64,000 bases of DNA from Alphaproteobacteria bacterium (GTDB taxonomy: Bacteria; Pseudomonadota; Alphaproteobacteria; Rhizobiales; Xanthobacteraceae), in NCBI GenBank assembly GCA_037200445.1, contig JBBCGH010000001.1:1426001-1490000 (forward strand), written 5' to 3'. Positions 17,467-26,600 of the stretch are shown one piece after another. The notes below the pieces were generated by a model. The model had not been told where the DNA came from and made no database searches. It was given only the letters and a program-made list of their open reading frames with translations. Both the position numbers and the translations under genes were made by a program. Position 1 is the stretch's first letter, and each line of letters starts with the position of its first letter.

Positions 17467-17943
17467 TCAGAGGCCGCGATCCCGCCCCTGCCGCTCCGGC
17501 CGGCGCGCCGCGCCGATTTCGAGCGCCGCCATGTCGAGCAGGTAGGCCGCGGCGTCGAGACCGGCATCACGCGAACGTGCAGCCAGCGCGCGCACCTCCG
17601 CGCCGATCTCGCCCGCCTCATCACGGCCCGCGAGCGCCGCCATCGCGCAGCGCATCACCGCGTCGTTCGTCGGAAGCGGCTGCGCGCGGTCAGGCGCGCC
17701 GAGCCGCACCCAGCGGTCGATGAAACGCGCCCAGCGCGCCGCGGGATCGAATGCAAACAGGACGCCGGATGTCATGTGCATGCCGGCCCAGCCCTGCAGC
17801 GTGTAGGGAGCGGGCGCGTGGAGCCGCCATCGCTCCAGCACGATCGCATCGGCAAGCTCATGCGAGGGACGCCAGCCGGTGCGCAGGCGGGCGAGGATGG
17901 CAAGGGTGGCGGCTGTGGGGTCAGGTGATTCGGCTCCGCTCAT
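17467..17943 (-). CDS. Hypothetical protein
   Basis: 158 aa, alanine- and arginine-rich, soluble, no recognisable catalytic motif. Sequence features include a mid-region GWAGMHMTSGVLFAFDP and many short helices. It converges with higA, with 6 bp between the stops. The GC-rich codon use resembles the core genome. It resembles small conserved proteins of unknown function seen in Bradyrhizobium-type genomes, but the family is not certain. Confidence 0.55.
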   Translation of the reverse strand: MSGAESPDPTAATLAILARLRTGWRPSHELADAIVLERWRLHAPAPYTLQGWAGMHMTSGVLFAFDPAARWARFIDRWVRLGAPDRAQPLPTNDAVMRCAMAALAGRDEAGEIGAEVRALAARSRDAGLDAAAYLLDMAALEIGAARRPERQGRDRGL

Positions 17944-18083
17944 GCGACCGCACTACGCGCCCACTTTATAACTCCACCTTAGATGATAACCAATGATTGT
18001 CAATAATAACTGACAGGACGCGTAGAATGTAAACAATATCAAACACTTGCCTTTGATTTTGGCATGACCTAGCGAGAACGGTC

Positions 18084-18353
18084 ATGCCCGAGCGGAAGAA
18101 GAAGACACGAACGCATATGATGGCGCTATTTCCGCGTCTCCGCGAGATCAGGGAACAGCGATTGGGCTGGGAGGTTTCAGACATCGTTCGTCGGATTCCT
18201 GAGGGCAGACCGAGTGGCTCAACCATCCACCGCCTCGAAGGTGGCGAGCCGATCCGGGTCACGAACGCGCGCCGGGTGTTCGATGTGCTCAACGCGGCGC
18301 TCAACAACACGCTCGATGCGCGGAAGGAGTTGAAGATGGTGAAGGGGACGTGA
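18084..18353 (+). CDS. Small XRE-like DNA-binding protein
   Basis: An 89-aa basic protein with a probable helix-turn-helix: LREIREQRLGWEVSDIVRRI, then GRPSGSTIHRLEGGEPIRVT resembles the second and third helices of XRE repressors. The N-terminus is lysine/arginine-rich. It lies behind an AT-rich promoter-like stretch (17960-18070) unlike the neighbouring GC-rich DNA, and precedes an unknown gene by 120 bp. Probably a regulator of a small acquired patch; the target is unknown. Confidence 0.6.
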   Translation: MPERKKKTRTHMMALFPRLREIREQRLGWEVSDIVRRIPEGRPSGSTIHRLEGGEPIRVTNARRVFDVLNAALNNTLDARKELKMVKGT

Positions 18354-18472
18354 GAGTAGTGGCCCATTACACAAACGACACAATGAACTCGCTACGGGCG
18401 CTCACGAATGGTTAACGACTGACACATAGCCTTTCGAGTCCGTGAATATAGTGACGGTCACGGAGAGCGAGA

Positions 18473-18985
18473 ATGGATGTGTTGGAATTTTGGCGTCCGA
18501 GCATCGACAGGGATCGCTTCAGCCGAGGGTCCATCTCTAGGGAGATGTGGGGTTATTTTTGCCAACTTGTTCAACTCTGTCATGCTCATCAGCATTGGCA
18601 GGACGTCGCATACAGGATTCGGATGACTCGTCCCGGTCCCTCAATCTACGGAAAGGAGAGTAAGTATCAGCGCGATAAACGTCGCCACGAGTGGAAGAGG
18701 AAAATCGAGTGCGCGGAAGGGCACATGTATCGCGCGGCCTATTTGGCGGCCGAAAGAATAGCCACCATGTCCTATCTGCTTAATGACGACAGCAAGAACA
18801 CGCCGGACTGGAATTTGTATTGGGCACTCCGACTCGCAGTGCGCCATCAACCAAACCATACGCGGGCACGGTGCAAAGCGGCAGCATTTGAAACGTTCAA
18901 AGCCAATGCTGAGTTGGAAGGTGATCCTCTAGAAATGGCTAGTCGGTGGCTAAGGCAGGCAGGTTACACTGAGATCGCCGCCTAA
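18473..18985 (+). CDS. Hypothetical protein (accessory region)
   Basis: 170 aa, soluble, tryptophan- and histidine-rich (WGYFCQLVQLCHAHQHWQDV), with a basic middle (KYQRDKRRHEWKRKIE) and helical C-terminus. No family is recognised. Codon choice is more AT-rich than in flanking core genes, in keeping with horizontal origin. It follows the small XRE-like gene and may be its partner, but nothing in the sequence proves this. Confidence 0.5.
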   Translation: MDVLEFWRPSIDRDRFSRGSISREMWGYFCQLVQLCHAHQHWQDVAYRIRMTRPGPSIYGKESKYQRDKRRHEWKRKIECAEGHMYRAAYLAAERIATMSYLLNDDSKNTPDWNLYWALRLAVRHQPNHTRARCKAAAFETFKANAELEGDPLEMASRWLRQAGYTEIAA

Positions 18986-19014
18986 TCTTGCTCTCTACGG
19001 TGTGCAACTGAAGG

Positions 19015-19368
19015 CTACCATCTCTGACCCTTTGGGTTGTGTTCGCCACCCAGCGCCCTTCGCACCGCCTCCGGATCGCGCGCGATCACCGTGAGGTAGG
19101 CGCGCGCAGCCTGGTCCGGCACGGCGCGGCCCTGCTCCCAGTCGCGGAGCGTGCCGATCGGGATGTGGTAGCGCGCCGCGAAGTCGTCCTGGCTCAGACC
19201 CAGCGCGCGGCGGATGATCTTCACCTGCGGAGTGCGCTTCATGCGCGCGAAATCGGCAGGTGTGAGCGGTCGATTGTCCGGATCGGCCGCGGCTGCCGCC
19301 TCGATCTGCTGCTGTGTCATTGGCCGCATCGGCCTAGCTGTTTTCCGTGAAGTACTCATCTTACTCAT
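19015..19368 (-). CDS. HTH-type antitoxin paired with BrnT
   Basis: 117 aa with a C-terminal XRE helix-turn-helix (about 50-105: KIIRRALGLSQDDFAARYHI, then IPIGTLRDWEQGRAVPD). The N-terminal half, TPADFARMKRTP, is the flexible arm that in such antitoxins can cover the toxin. Its start overlaps the brnT stop by 8 bp, so the two are translationally coupled. Usual BrnT partners are ribbon-helix-helix BrnA proteins; an HTH partner is a known but less common variant. Confidence 0.8.
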   Translation of the reverse strand: MSKMSTSRKTARPMRPMTQQQIEAAAAADPDNRPLTPADFARMKRTPQVKIIRRALGLSQDDFAARYHIPIGTLRDWEQGRAVPDQAARAYLTVIARDPEAVRRALGGEHNPKGQRW

Positions 19369-19618
19369 GCTTGGTTGCGCGCCGTGCAGAGATCAGCCGC
19401 AAGCGGCCGTTTCTTTCGGTGTAGACGACGATCAGGACCACGCCGTCCGCCATCCCGCTCAGGATGAAGCGATCCTCGCCGTAGTCCTCCCGATCATCGA
19501 GCCTTTCGAGCGCAAACGGATCGTGAAAGACCTGTCGGGCTGCTTCAAAGTCGACGCCGTGCTTGGCGTAATTCTCCTCGGCCTTCGCGTCGTCCCATTC
19601 AAAGGCGCCGTCGATCAT
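19361..19618 (-). CDS. brnT: BrnT-family toxin
   Basis: An 85-aa RelE-fold ribonuclease toxin. The N-terminus FEWDDAKAEENYAKHGVDF is the BrnT signature (usual form WD..K...N..KHG), followed by FHDPFALERLDDREDYGEDR and the C-terminal RLISARRATKHE that carries the conserved RxxS-RR-E residues. Full length, so probably active. It overlaps the downstream HTH antitoxin by 8 bp. A GGGTAC-GGT-GTACCC palindrome begins 2 bp upstream of the start and is a likely autoregulatory operator. Confidence 0.88.
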   Translation of the reverse strand: MIDGAFEWDDAKAEENYAKHGVDFEAARQVFHDPFALERLDDREDYGEDRFILSGMADGVVLIVVYTERNGRLRLISARRATKHE

Positions 19619-19620
19619 CC

Positions 19621-19635
19621 GGGTACGGTGTACCC
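19621..19635 (-). promoter_or_regulatory. Palindromic operator candidate in front of brnT
   Basis: GGGTAC-GGT-GTACCC is a perfect 6-bp inverted repeat ending 2 bp before the brnT start and covering the place of its ribosome site. Binding by the HTH antitoxin there would block initiation; the binding is inferred. Confidence 0.5.
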
Positions 19636-19663
19636 GTAGTTATCCGGAATGTCGAGTATGTGG

Positions 19664-19686
19664 ATGGCCGGGACAAGTCCGGCCAT
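19664..19686. repeat. Short hairpin between brnT and the BrnA-like gene
   Basis: ATGGCCGG and CCGGCCAT with a 7-base spacer. This GGCCGG-type hairpin is frequent between genes of Bradyrhizobium-like genomes. It lies in the divergent promoter region, so a regulatory role is possible but unproven. Confidence 0.4.
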
Positions 19687-19706
19687 GGGCGGATAAGGTC
19701 GCACCC

Positions 19707-20024
19707 ATGCCGTCCCGAGGGAAAAAGCGCGCTATTCAGACCGACTGGGAGAGGGTTGACGCCTATGTGCTCGGCCCGAAGGATTACGAGGAAATTCCCG
19801 AGCTGACGGATGAATGGTTTGACAAGGCGACGCTGCACATCGGCGGCGTGCCGGTTCCGCGCGGGCGGCCCAAATCGGCGCGCCCGAAGCAGCCGGTGAG
19901 CTTGCGGCTCGATGCCGATGTGATCGCACATTTCCGCCGCAGCGGCAGCGGCTGGCAGAGCCGCATCAACAGCGTGCTGCGCAAGGCCGCGAAGCTGCCG
20001 GCGGAGAAGAAGCGGAAAGCCTGA
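19707..20024 (+). CDS. BrnA-type antitoxin (DUF4415)
   Basis: 105 aa. Residues 25-55 (DYEEIPELTDEWFDKATLHI) and the C-terminal ribbon-helix-helix (KQPVSLRLDADVIAHFRRSG, then GWQSRINSVLRKA) are typical of DUF4415/BrnA, the usual DNA-binding antitoxin of BrnT. It is transcribed away from brnT rather than downstream of it, so it does not form the classic brnTA operon. It could be a second antitoxin for the same toxin, or an orphan whose own toxin was lost. Confidence 0.85.
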   Translation: MPSRGKKRAIQTDWERVDAYVLGPKDYEEIPELTDEWFDKATLHIGGVPVPRGRPKSARPKQPVSLRLDADVIAHFRRSGSGWQSRINSVLRKAAKLPAEKKRKA

Positions 20025-20127
20025 TACCGCGCCTGAGCTGACAACGTTCGGCCGCGCGCGGCGCGAGCGAAAATGCGCGGCGGTGGGAACGTCGCTTCGC
20101 TCCTTTGCCCACCCTACAGATCGCGCC

Positions 20128-22353
20128 TCAACTATACCCCAACAGCCACGTCTCGACGTGGTTGGTCGCCGTCTGGAGCCAGGAAATGTCGGCGACGCCG
20201 TCGTGATTGAAGTCGGCGACGCCGGCGACCGTCCAGCCGGTCGGGTGGGTGCCGAGATCCATGCTCGCCGACCAGTGGCCGTTCTGGATCAGCCAGACTT
20301 CGGCATCGCCCGTGGTCGGGTTGAACCAGAGCACGTCGCTGGTGCCGTCGTTATTGAAGTCGCCGATCCCGGCCGGCGCATAGCCCGCCGGGTGTGCGCC
20401 GATGTCGACGCTGCCGGCCCATTGGCCGTTCGAAACCTTCCACAGGTCGAGATCGCGCGTCGACGGATTGTACCAGAGCACGTCGCTGGTGCCGTTGTGG
20501 TCGAAGTCGCCGGTGCCGACCGGCTGCCAGCCGAGCGGGTGCGCGCCGATCGTGGTGCTGCCCGCCCATTGGGCGTTCGAAAGCTTCCAGATGTCCGTGT
20601 TTCCGGTCGACGGATTGTACCAGAGCACGTCGCTGGTGCCGTCGCCGTTGAAGTCGCCGCTCGCGACCGGCTGATATCCGGCCGGATGCAGGCCGACGTT
20701 GACACTGCCGGCCCACTGGCCGTTTGCGATCTTCCAGATATCGACATTGCCGCTGGTCGAGTTGAACCACAGCACGTCGCTGGTGCCGTCGCCGTTGAAG
20801 TCGCCGCTGATCGAGGGTTGATATCCGGCCGGGTGCGTGCCGATGTCGACGCTGCCCGCCCAGTGGCCGCTGCCGATCTTCCAGAGATCGAGGTCGCGGC
20901 TGTTCGCGTTGTACCAGAGCAGATCGCTGGTGCCGTCGTGGTTGAAATCGCCCGCCGCCAGCGGCAGCCAGCCGGCGGGGTGCCCGCCGATATCGACACT
21001 GGCAGCCCAATGCACCTGCGGACCGGTCGGAGCCGGCGGCGTCGTAACCGGGGGATTGACGACCGGATTGGTGACCGGCTGGCTCGTAAGCGGCCACGTG
21101 ACGGTCTGGTCGGTGAAGGCGAGCTTCTCGACATTCGTCAGCGTGTCGGTGCCGTCCGGGCCCACCACGCGAACGCCGCTGCCGCCAAGCGAGGTCAGCG
21201 TGTAGGCGGCGAAGGCGTTATGGAAGACCACGGTATCGGTCCCGCCGCCGCCATCGATCGTATCGTTGCCGCCGTGGCCGTCGATCCTGTTGTCCGCAGC
21301 ATTGCCGATGATGGTGTCGTTGCCCGAGCCGGTGATGATGCTGGTGATCAGCGAGCGCTGGTCGCCGTTGTAGAGCAGCGCGTTGTAGATATTGCCGTGG
21401 GCGAAAATTTCGCCATTCGGCTTTGATGGTGCGTAGTAGTTCAGGTCGGCGAGCTGGCTCGTCGAAAAGAGCATCCAGCCGCCCGGGTTCATGTCGTCGA
21501 CCTGGTTTTGCGTAAAATTGCTCAGGTCGTAGGTGGAGGCCGCGCCGGCGGTCCAGATCGTTTCGAAGATCGCGCCGTTATAGGGCGTGCCCTGGGACAC
21601 GCCGTTGACGAACTCGGTCCCGTTGGCCGACCACGTGTAGGTGACGTTCTGGCCGGCCTTGTTGAAATTTGCGCCGTACATGTATTGCAGGGCGGCGATG
21701 TCGTACATCATGTAGCTCTGCGCCGAGGTGATCGCGGTCGCGTAGCCCTCGGTCGAGCCGATGTAGTTCGGGTAGTTCATCAGCGAGAATTCGATGTCGA
21801 GCCGGTCGGCATTCATCTTGCCGTAGGCGCCGCTGTCCTGACCGTGCTTGAGACCGAGCGCATGGCCGATCTCATGCAGCACGGCCTGGCCGGAATCGAA
21901 ATTGCCCATCACGGCGTTTTCGCCGGTGCCGCCGAAGAACACGTCGCCGCCGGGCGCTCCGGTGGTCGGCAAGAAGGCTTCCGCGGTCGGGACCGCGGAC
22001 TGGCTCACGTTGGCGAACCGAACCGTCGCATGCGTGGTGGCCGTCTCGTTGATCTGCTGGAAGGTCAGCAGCGTGTAGCTCGAGATCAGGCCCAGCGCGC
22101 GCTGCGCCTCCGCCCGTTGGCCGGAGTGGCCAACAGAGTCGAGCGGGCTGAACCCGGTGAACGGATCGGTGTCGCCATAGGTCGTCGGATTGCCGTATTG
22201 GCTTGACGCAGTCGGGAAGCTGTAGGTGATCGTCGCCCCGTTCCAGGCGGTGCCGCCCAGCAGGCCGGAGACATTCTGGTCGTCAGCCGCGCTGAGAAAC
22301 GGGCTGCTGTCTTTCGGCACCGAGTGTGTGCCTATTCCGCTCAGTCCCGACAT
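20128..22353 (-). CDS. Serralysin-like M10 metalloprotease with RTX and FG-GAP/VCBS repeats
   Basis: A 741-aa secreted zinc protease. Residues 1-350 form the serralysin catalytic domain with zinc site HEIGHALGLKH (160-170) and a Met-turn region SLMNYP (about 190). RTX-type glycine/aspartate repeats (GSGNDTIIGNAADN, GGNDTIDGGGGTD) follow at about 350-400 and bind calcium. A proline linker leads to six tandem repeats of about 49 residues, each with GDFN.DGTSDVLW.N and DLWK-like ends (FG-GAP/VCBS), built from near-identical DNA at 20128-21012. There is no signal peptide, consistent with type I secretion, but no T1SS genes are adjacent. The GC-rich native codon use suggests a resident gene. Confidence 0.9.
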   Translation of the reverse strand: MSGLSGIGTHSVPKDSSPFLSAADDQNVSGLLGGTAWNGATITYSFPTASSQYGNPTTYGDTDPFTGFSPLDSVGHSGQRAEAQRALGLISSYTLLTFQQINETATTHATVRFANVSQSAVPTAEAFLPTTGAPGGDVFFGGTGENAVMGNFDSGQAVLHEIGHALGLKHGQDSGAYGKMNADRLDIEFSLMNYPNYIGSTEGYATAITSAQSYMMYDIAALQYMYGANFNKAGQNVTYTWSANGTEFVNGVSQGTPYNGAIFETIWTAGAASTYDLSNFTQNQVDDMNPGGWMLFSTSQLADLNYYAPSKPNGEIFAHGNIYNALLYNGDQRSLITSIITGSGNDTIIGNAADNRIDGHGGNDTIDGGGGTDTVVFHNAFAAYTLTSLGGSGVRVVGPDGTDTLTNVEKLAFTDQTVTWPLTSQPVTNPVVNPPVTTPPAPTGPQVHWAASVDIGGHPAGWLPLAAGDFNHDGTSDLLWYNANSRDLDLWKIGSGHWAGSVDIGTHPAGYQPSISGDFNGDGTSDVLWFNSTSGNVDIWKIANGQWAGSVNVGLHPAGYQPVASGDFNGDGTSDVLWYNPSTGNTDIWKLSNAQWAGSTTIGAHPLGWQPVGTGDFDHNGTSDVLWYNPSTRDLDLWKVSNGQWAGSVDIGAHPAGYAPAGIGDFNNDGTSDVLWFNPTTGDAEVWLIQNGHWSASMDLGTHPTGWTVAGVADFNHDGVADISWLQTATNHVETWLLGYS

Positions 22354-22612
22354 CGTATCCCTGTGCCAGGCTCCGACCGGCCTGTACCAAAGGCCTTACG
22401 CGAATTCCTTTTCGATCTCGCGCCTGGAAAGCTGCAATGCGAACTATTGCGGATCAGCTTTTGAGGTGGCGGTTACGCGTCGGTTAATTCATTGACAGGA
22501 TTCGTGGCGGAAGCGCGGCTATGATGACGTTTGCACCGGGGAAAAAGCGGATGACGCAGGGGCGGGGATCGTTTGGCGGGCTCGGGTGCGTCCCGGGCCG
22601 GGGTTCCCGGTG

Positions 22613-23635
22613 ATGGCGCCGCTGAAGCTCTACCTTCCGGGCGTCGCGCTCTGCGTCGGGGTGACGGCGGTCGCCAAGCTGATCGAAAAGGCCGAGGTCG
22701 AGGCGTGGGGTCACCTCTATCTGGAGGGCCTGGTGATCGCGATCCTCATCGGCGTCGCGATCCGGGCATTCTGGGCGCCGGGGCCGGCCTGGGCCAAGGG
22801 CATCGGCTTTTCGGCGAAGCAATTGCTGGAGCTCGCCGTGGTGCTGCTCGGCGCCTCGATCAGCGGCGCGCTGGTCTGGGCGCTGGGGCCGATCCTGCTG
22901 GTCGGCATCGCCATCGTGGTGACGATCGCGCTCGGTGCGAGCTACGCGATTGGCCGCGCACTCGGCCTGCCGAAGAAGATGTCCGTGCTGATCGCGTGCG
23001 GCAATTCGATCTGCGGCAATTCGGCGATTGCGGCGGTCGCGCCGGTGATCGGCGCGCGGCCCGACGACATCGCGTCCTCGATCGCGTTCACGGCGGTGCT
23101 CGGCGTCGTGGTGGTGCTGACATTGCCGCTGCTCGTTCCGGTGCTCGATCTGTCGCTCACCCAGTACGGAACGCTCGCCGGGCTCACCGTCTATGCGGTG
23201 CCGCAGGTGCTCGCCGCGACCTTGCCGATCGGGGCGCTCAGCAACCAGGTCGGCACCATCGTCAAGCTGGTGCGCGTGCTGATGCTCGGGCCGGTCGTGC
23301 TCGGCCTCTCGCTGCTGGCGAGCCGCATGCGCGCGGATGCCGGCGCGGCCGGGCGGCGCTGGCCGCCGTTCCGGGAACTGGTGCCGTGGTTCATCATCGG
23401 CTTCCTGCTGCTCGCACTGTTGCGCTCGCTCGGAGTCATTCCGTTGAACATCGTCGAGCCGCTGCGCACGGTGGCGTCGATCCTCACCACGATTGCGATG
23501 GCGGCGCTCGGGCTCGGGGTCGACGTGCGCAAGGTGGCGCAGGCGGGGCTGCGCGTCACCGCCGCGGTGACGGCATCGCTGATCGTGCTCGGGCTGATCA
23601 GCTTCGCGCTGATCCGCATCGCGGGAATTGCCTAA
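22613..23635 (+). CDS. YeiH-family putative sulfate exporter
   Basis: A 340-aa integral membrane protein with about ten helices of the YeiH/Cons_hypoth698 family. The signature AKQLLELAVVLLGASIS, the CGNSICGNSAIAAVAPVI loop and the terminal MAALGLGVDVRKV are visible. Members are annotated as putative sulfate exporters and are often linked to taurine or sulfonate metabolism; the substrate is not proven. ATG 22613 is preferred over 22586. It ends 20 bp from the convergent transglutaminase gene. Confidence 0.88.
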   Translation: MAPLKLYLPGVALCVGVTAVAKLIEKAEVEAWGHLYLEGLVIAILIGVAIRAFWAPGPAWAKGIGFSAKQLLELAVVLLGASISGALVWALGPILLVGIAIVVTIALGASYAIGRALGLPKKMSVLIACGNSICGNSAIAAVAPVIGARPDDIASSIAFTAVLGVVVVLTLPLLVPVLDLSLTQYGTLAGLTVYAVPQVLAATLPIGALSNQVGTIVKLVRVLMLGPVVLGLSLLASRMRADAGAAGRRWPPFRELVPWFIIGFLLLALLRSLGVIPLNIVEPLRTVASILTTIAMAALGLGVDVRKVAQAGLRVTAAVTASLIVLGLISFALIRIAGIA

Positions 23636-23655
23636 GGCGAATCGAGGAGCAGCGT

Positions 23656-26600
23656 TCACGTTCCCCGCGGCGGCCGGCGCAGGTCGAGCGTCGTCGGAAA
23701 CTCGTCCGTGCGCTCCTCGGCAGGAATTTCGACGACGCCCGGCGAGGAGCTGGCATCCTGAAAGCGCCCGCGCCGCCGCGCTTGCGCTTCGTCTGCGTTG
23801 CCGGGATAGCCGTCGTGCGCGACGCCGTCTGGATGCCGTGCGTGATAGACGCAGCCGCCGAGCGAGCGTTTGCTCCAGGTGTCGAGGATATCGAAGGTGA
23901 GCGGCGCATTCACCGGCAGCGTCGGATGCAGCGAGGCGGGAAGCATCGTCGCCTTGAAACGCACGCCGGCGACGTACTCGCCCGCACGGCCCGTGGATAT
24001 CAGCGGCACGCGCCGCCCGTTGCAGGCGAGGATATGGCGCGCCGGATTGAAGCCCTCGGCTTTCACCTGAACACGCTCGACCGAGGAGTCCGCCGGGCGC
24101 GAGGTTGCACCGCTCGTGGTCTCTTCAGCGAGCACATTCCACGGCTCGAGCGCGTGGCACAGTTCGAGCCGCACGCCGCCATGCTCGACCGCGCCGAGCG
24201 AAGAGAAGCGGAATTCGCGCTGCGCCGCAAACCAGGCGGGATCGAGCGGTGTGCCCGCGCGTTCGAGATCGGCGAGCACGCCCAAAAAATCTTCCCAGAC
24301 GAAATGCGGCAGCATGAAGCGATCGTGCAACGCCGTGCCCCAGCGCACACACGTGCCCTCCTGTGGCTCGCGCGCGAACCACGCGATCAGTGCGCGCACC
24401 AGCAACTGCTGCGCCAGCGCCATGCGGGCATCGGGCGCCATCTCGAAGGCGCGAAATTCGACAAGGCCGAGCCGGCCGATGGGGCTGTCGGGCGAGAACA
24501 GCTTGTCGATGCAGATTTCGGCGCGGTGCGTGTTGCCGGTGACGTCGACCAGGAGACTGCGGAACAGCCGGTCGACCAGCCACGGCCGCGCCTCTTCGCC
24601 GGCCTTCGGCACCTGCGCAAGCGCGATCTCCAGTTCGTAGAGCGCCTCGTGACGCGCCTCGTCGACGCGCGGCGACTGACTGGTCGGCCCGATGAACAGG
24701 CCGGAGAAGAGATAGGAGAGGGACGGGTGGCGCTGCCAGTAGAGGATGATGCTCTTGAGCAGGTCGGGCCGACGCAGGAAGGAACTTTCGGCGGGCATCG
24801 CGCCCCCAACGACGATGTGACTCCCGCCGCCGGTGCCGATGCGGCGGCCGTCGCGCATGAATTTCTCCGCGCCGAGCCGGGTCGCGCGCGCGTCCGCGTA
24901 GACGCCTTGCGAAATCGCCACGAGCTCGCGCCAGCTTTTCGCTGGATGCAGGTTCACCTCGATCACGCCGGGATCGGGGGTGACCTTGATGACATCGAGG
25001 CGCGGGTCGGCGGGCGGCGCATAGCCTTCGACGTGAACGGGTGTTCCGAGCTTTGCGGCGGCAGCTTCGACCGCGGCGAGGACCGCAACGTAGTCTTCCA
25101 GCGCGCCCACATAGGGCATGAACACGCAGAGCCGCCCGTCGCGCGGCTCGACGCTGAGTGCGGTGCGCACGATGCCGTCGTGCGCGGGCGGCGGCGGTGC
25201 CGGGTCGGGCAGGGGCGGCGGGCTCGTCGTGTCCGATAGACTGACGATTGGATAGTCGGCAGGCTCGACATGCGGCAGTGAGGCGAGCGGCACGCGCGAA
25301 CCGGCCGGCAGATCGCCGGGCAGGAGGTACAGCTTCTCGCGCCGCAGCTCCCAGGCTTCGCTGACCCAGCTCTCGCCCGCGCGGCGCAGCGGCAGCACGT
25401 GGGCGACGGGCGCGCCGAGCCCGCGTGCGAACGCGCGCATCATGCGCGCCCGCGCGGCGGCATCGAACAGCTTCGGGTCGAGCACGTCGACATTGGCCGG
25501 CAGCTTGCCTTCCTCGAGGAGCCAGTGCGCCGGATCCTCGTAGGCGGCCTGCACGCGCTCCGCCGTGATGCCGAGCGCGGCCGCCACCGCCTCGGCGAAG
25601 CGCCGCGCGTCGTCCGCACTTGCCGTGCGCGCCTCGCTCTCGCGCGCGATCAGTGCCGCGTCGCGCCACAGCGGCTTGCCGTCACGCCGCCAGGCGAGCG
25701 AGAATGCCCAGCGCGGCATCGCTTCGCCCGGGTACCATTTGCCGAGCCCGTAGTGCAGAAGTCCCTGCGGCGCGAAGCGCTCTCGCAGCCGCCGCACCAG
25801 CTCATCGGCGCGCATGCGCTTCTCGGGCCCGAGCGCCTCGATGGTCCATTCCGGTGACTGGTGGTCGTCGATCGCGATGAAGGTCGGCTCGCCGCCCATG
25901 GTGAGCCGTACGCCGGAGGCCGCGAGATCGGCATCGACCTTGTCGCCGAGTGCATCGAGCGTGGTCCATGCTGCGTCGGCCAATGGCTGGGTTACGTGTG
26001 GCGCATCCGAGACGCGTGTCACGCTCATCTCGAACGAGAAATTCGTCTCCGCCGGCTCGACCGTGCCGGTGACCGGCGCGGCGGACTGAAAGTGCGGCGT
26101 GGCGGCAAGCGGAATGTGCCCCTCGGCCGTGAACAGTCCGGAGGTCGGATCAAGCCCGATCCATCCGGCGCCAGGCAGAAACACCTCGGCCCAGGCGTGC
26201 AGATCGGCGCTGTCCTGTTCGGGAGCGCGCCCATCCGCGGGGGCGACATCGGGCTTGAGCTGGATCAGGTAGCCCGACACGAAACGCGCCGGCAGCTTCA
26301 GATGGCGCAGCGCCTGCACCAGCAGCCATGCACTGTCGCGGCACGAACCGCTGCCAGCCGTTAGCGTCTCGTCGGCCGAGTACGTGCCGGTCTCCATCCG
26401 CGTCACGTATGTGACGGCGCGCTGCACGCGGTTGGTGAGGTCGACGAGAAATGGCACCGTACCGATCCAGCTGCGCGGGACGTCTGCCAGAAAGGCTTTC
26501 AGCCGCGGGCCCGCGGGTTCGGTCTCGAGATAGGGGCCGAGCTCGCGCGCCTGCTCGTTCGGCAGCACGAACGGAAAATTCGCCGCGTAGGGCTCGACGA

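Noticed and set aside
20128-21012. Regularly spaced repeats that might suggest a CRISPR array
   Set aside because: The repeat unit is about 147 bp, in frame and codes for FG-GAP modules; there are no short repeats with unique spacers and no cas genes.
22573-25239. Very long plus-strand frame over yeiH and the transglutaminase gene
   Set aside because: It crosses two confirmed genes in another frame and on the other strand; composition is non-protein-like.
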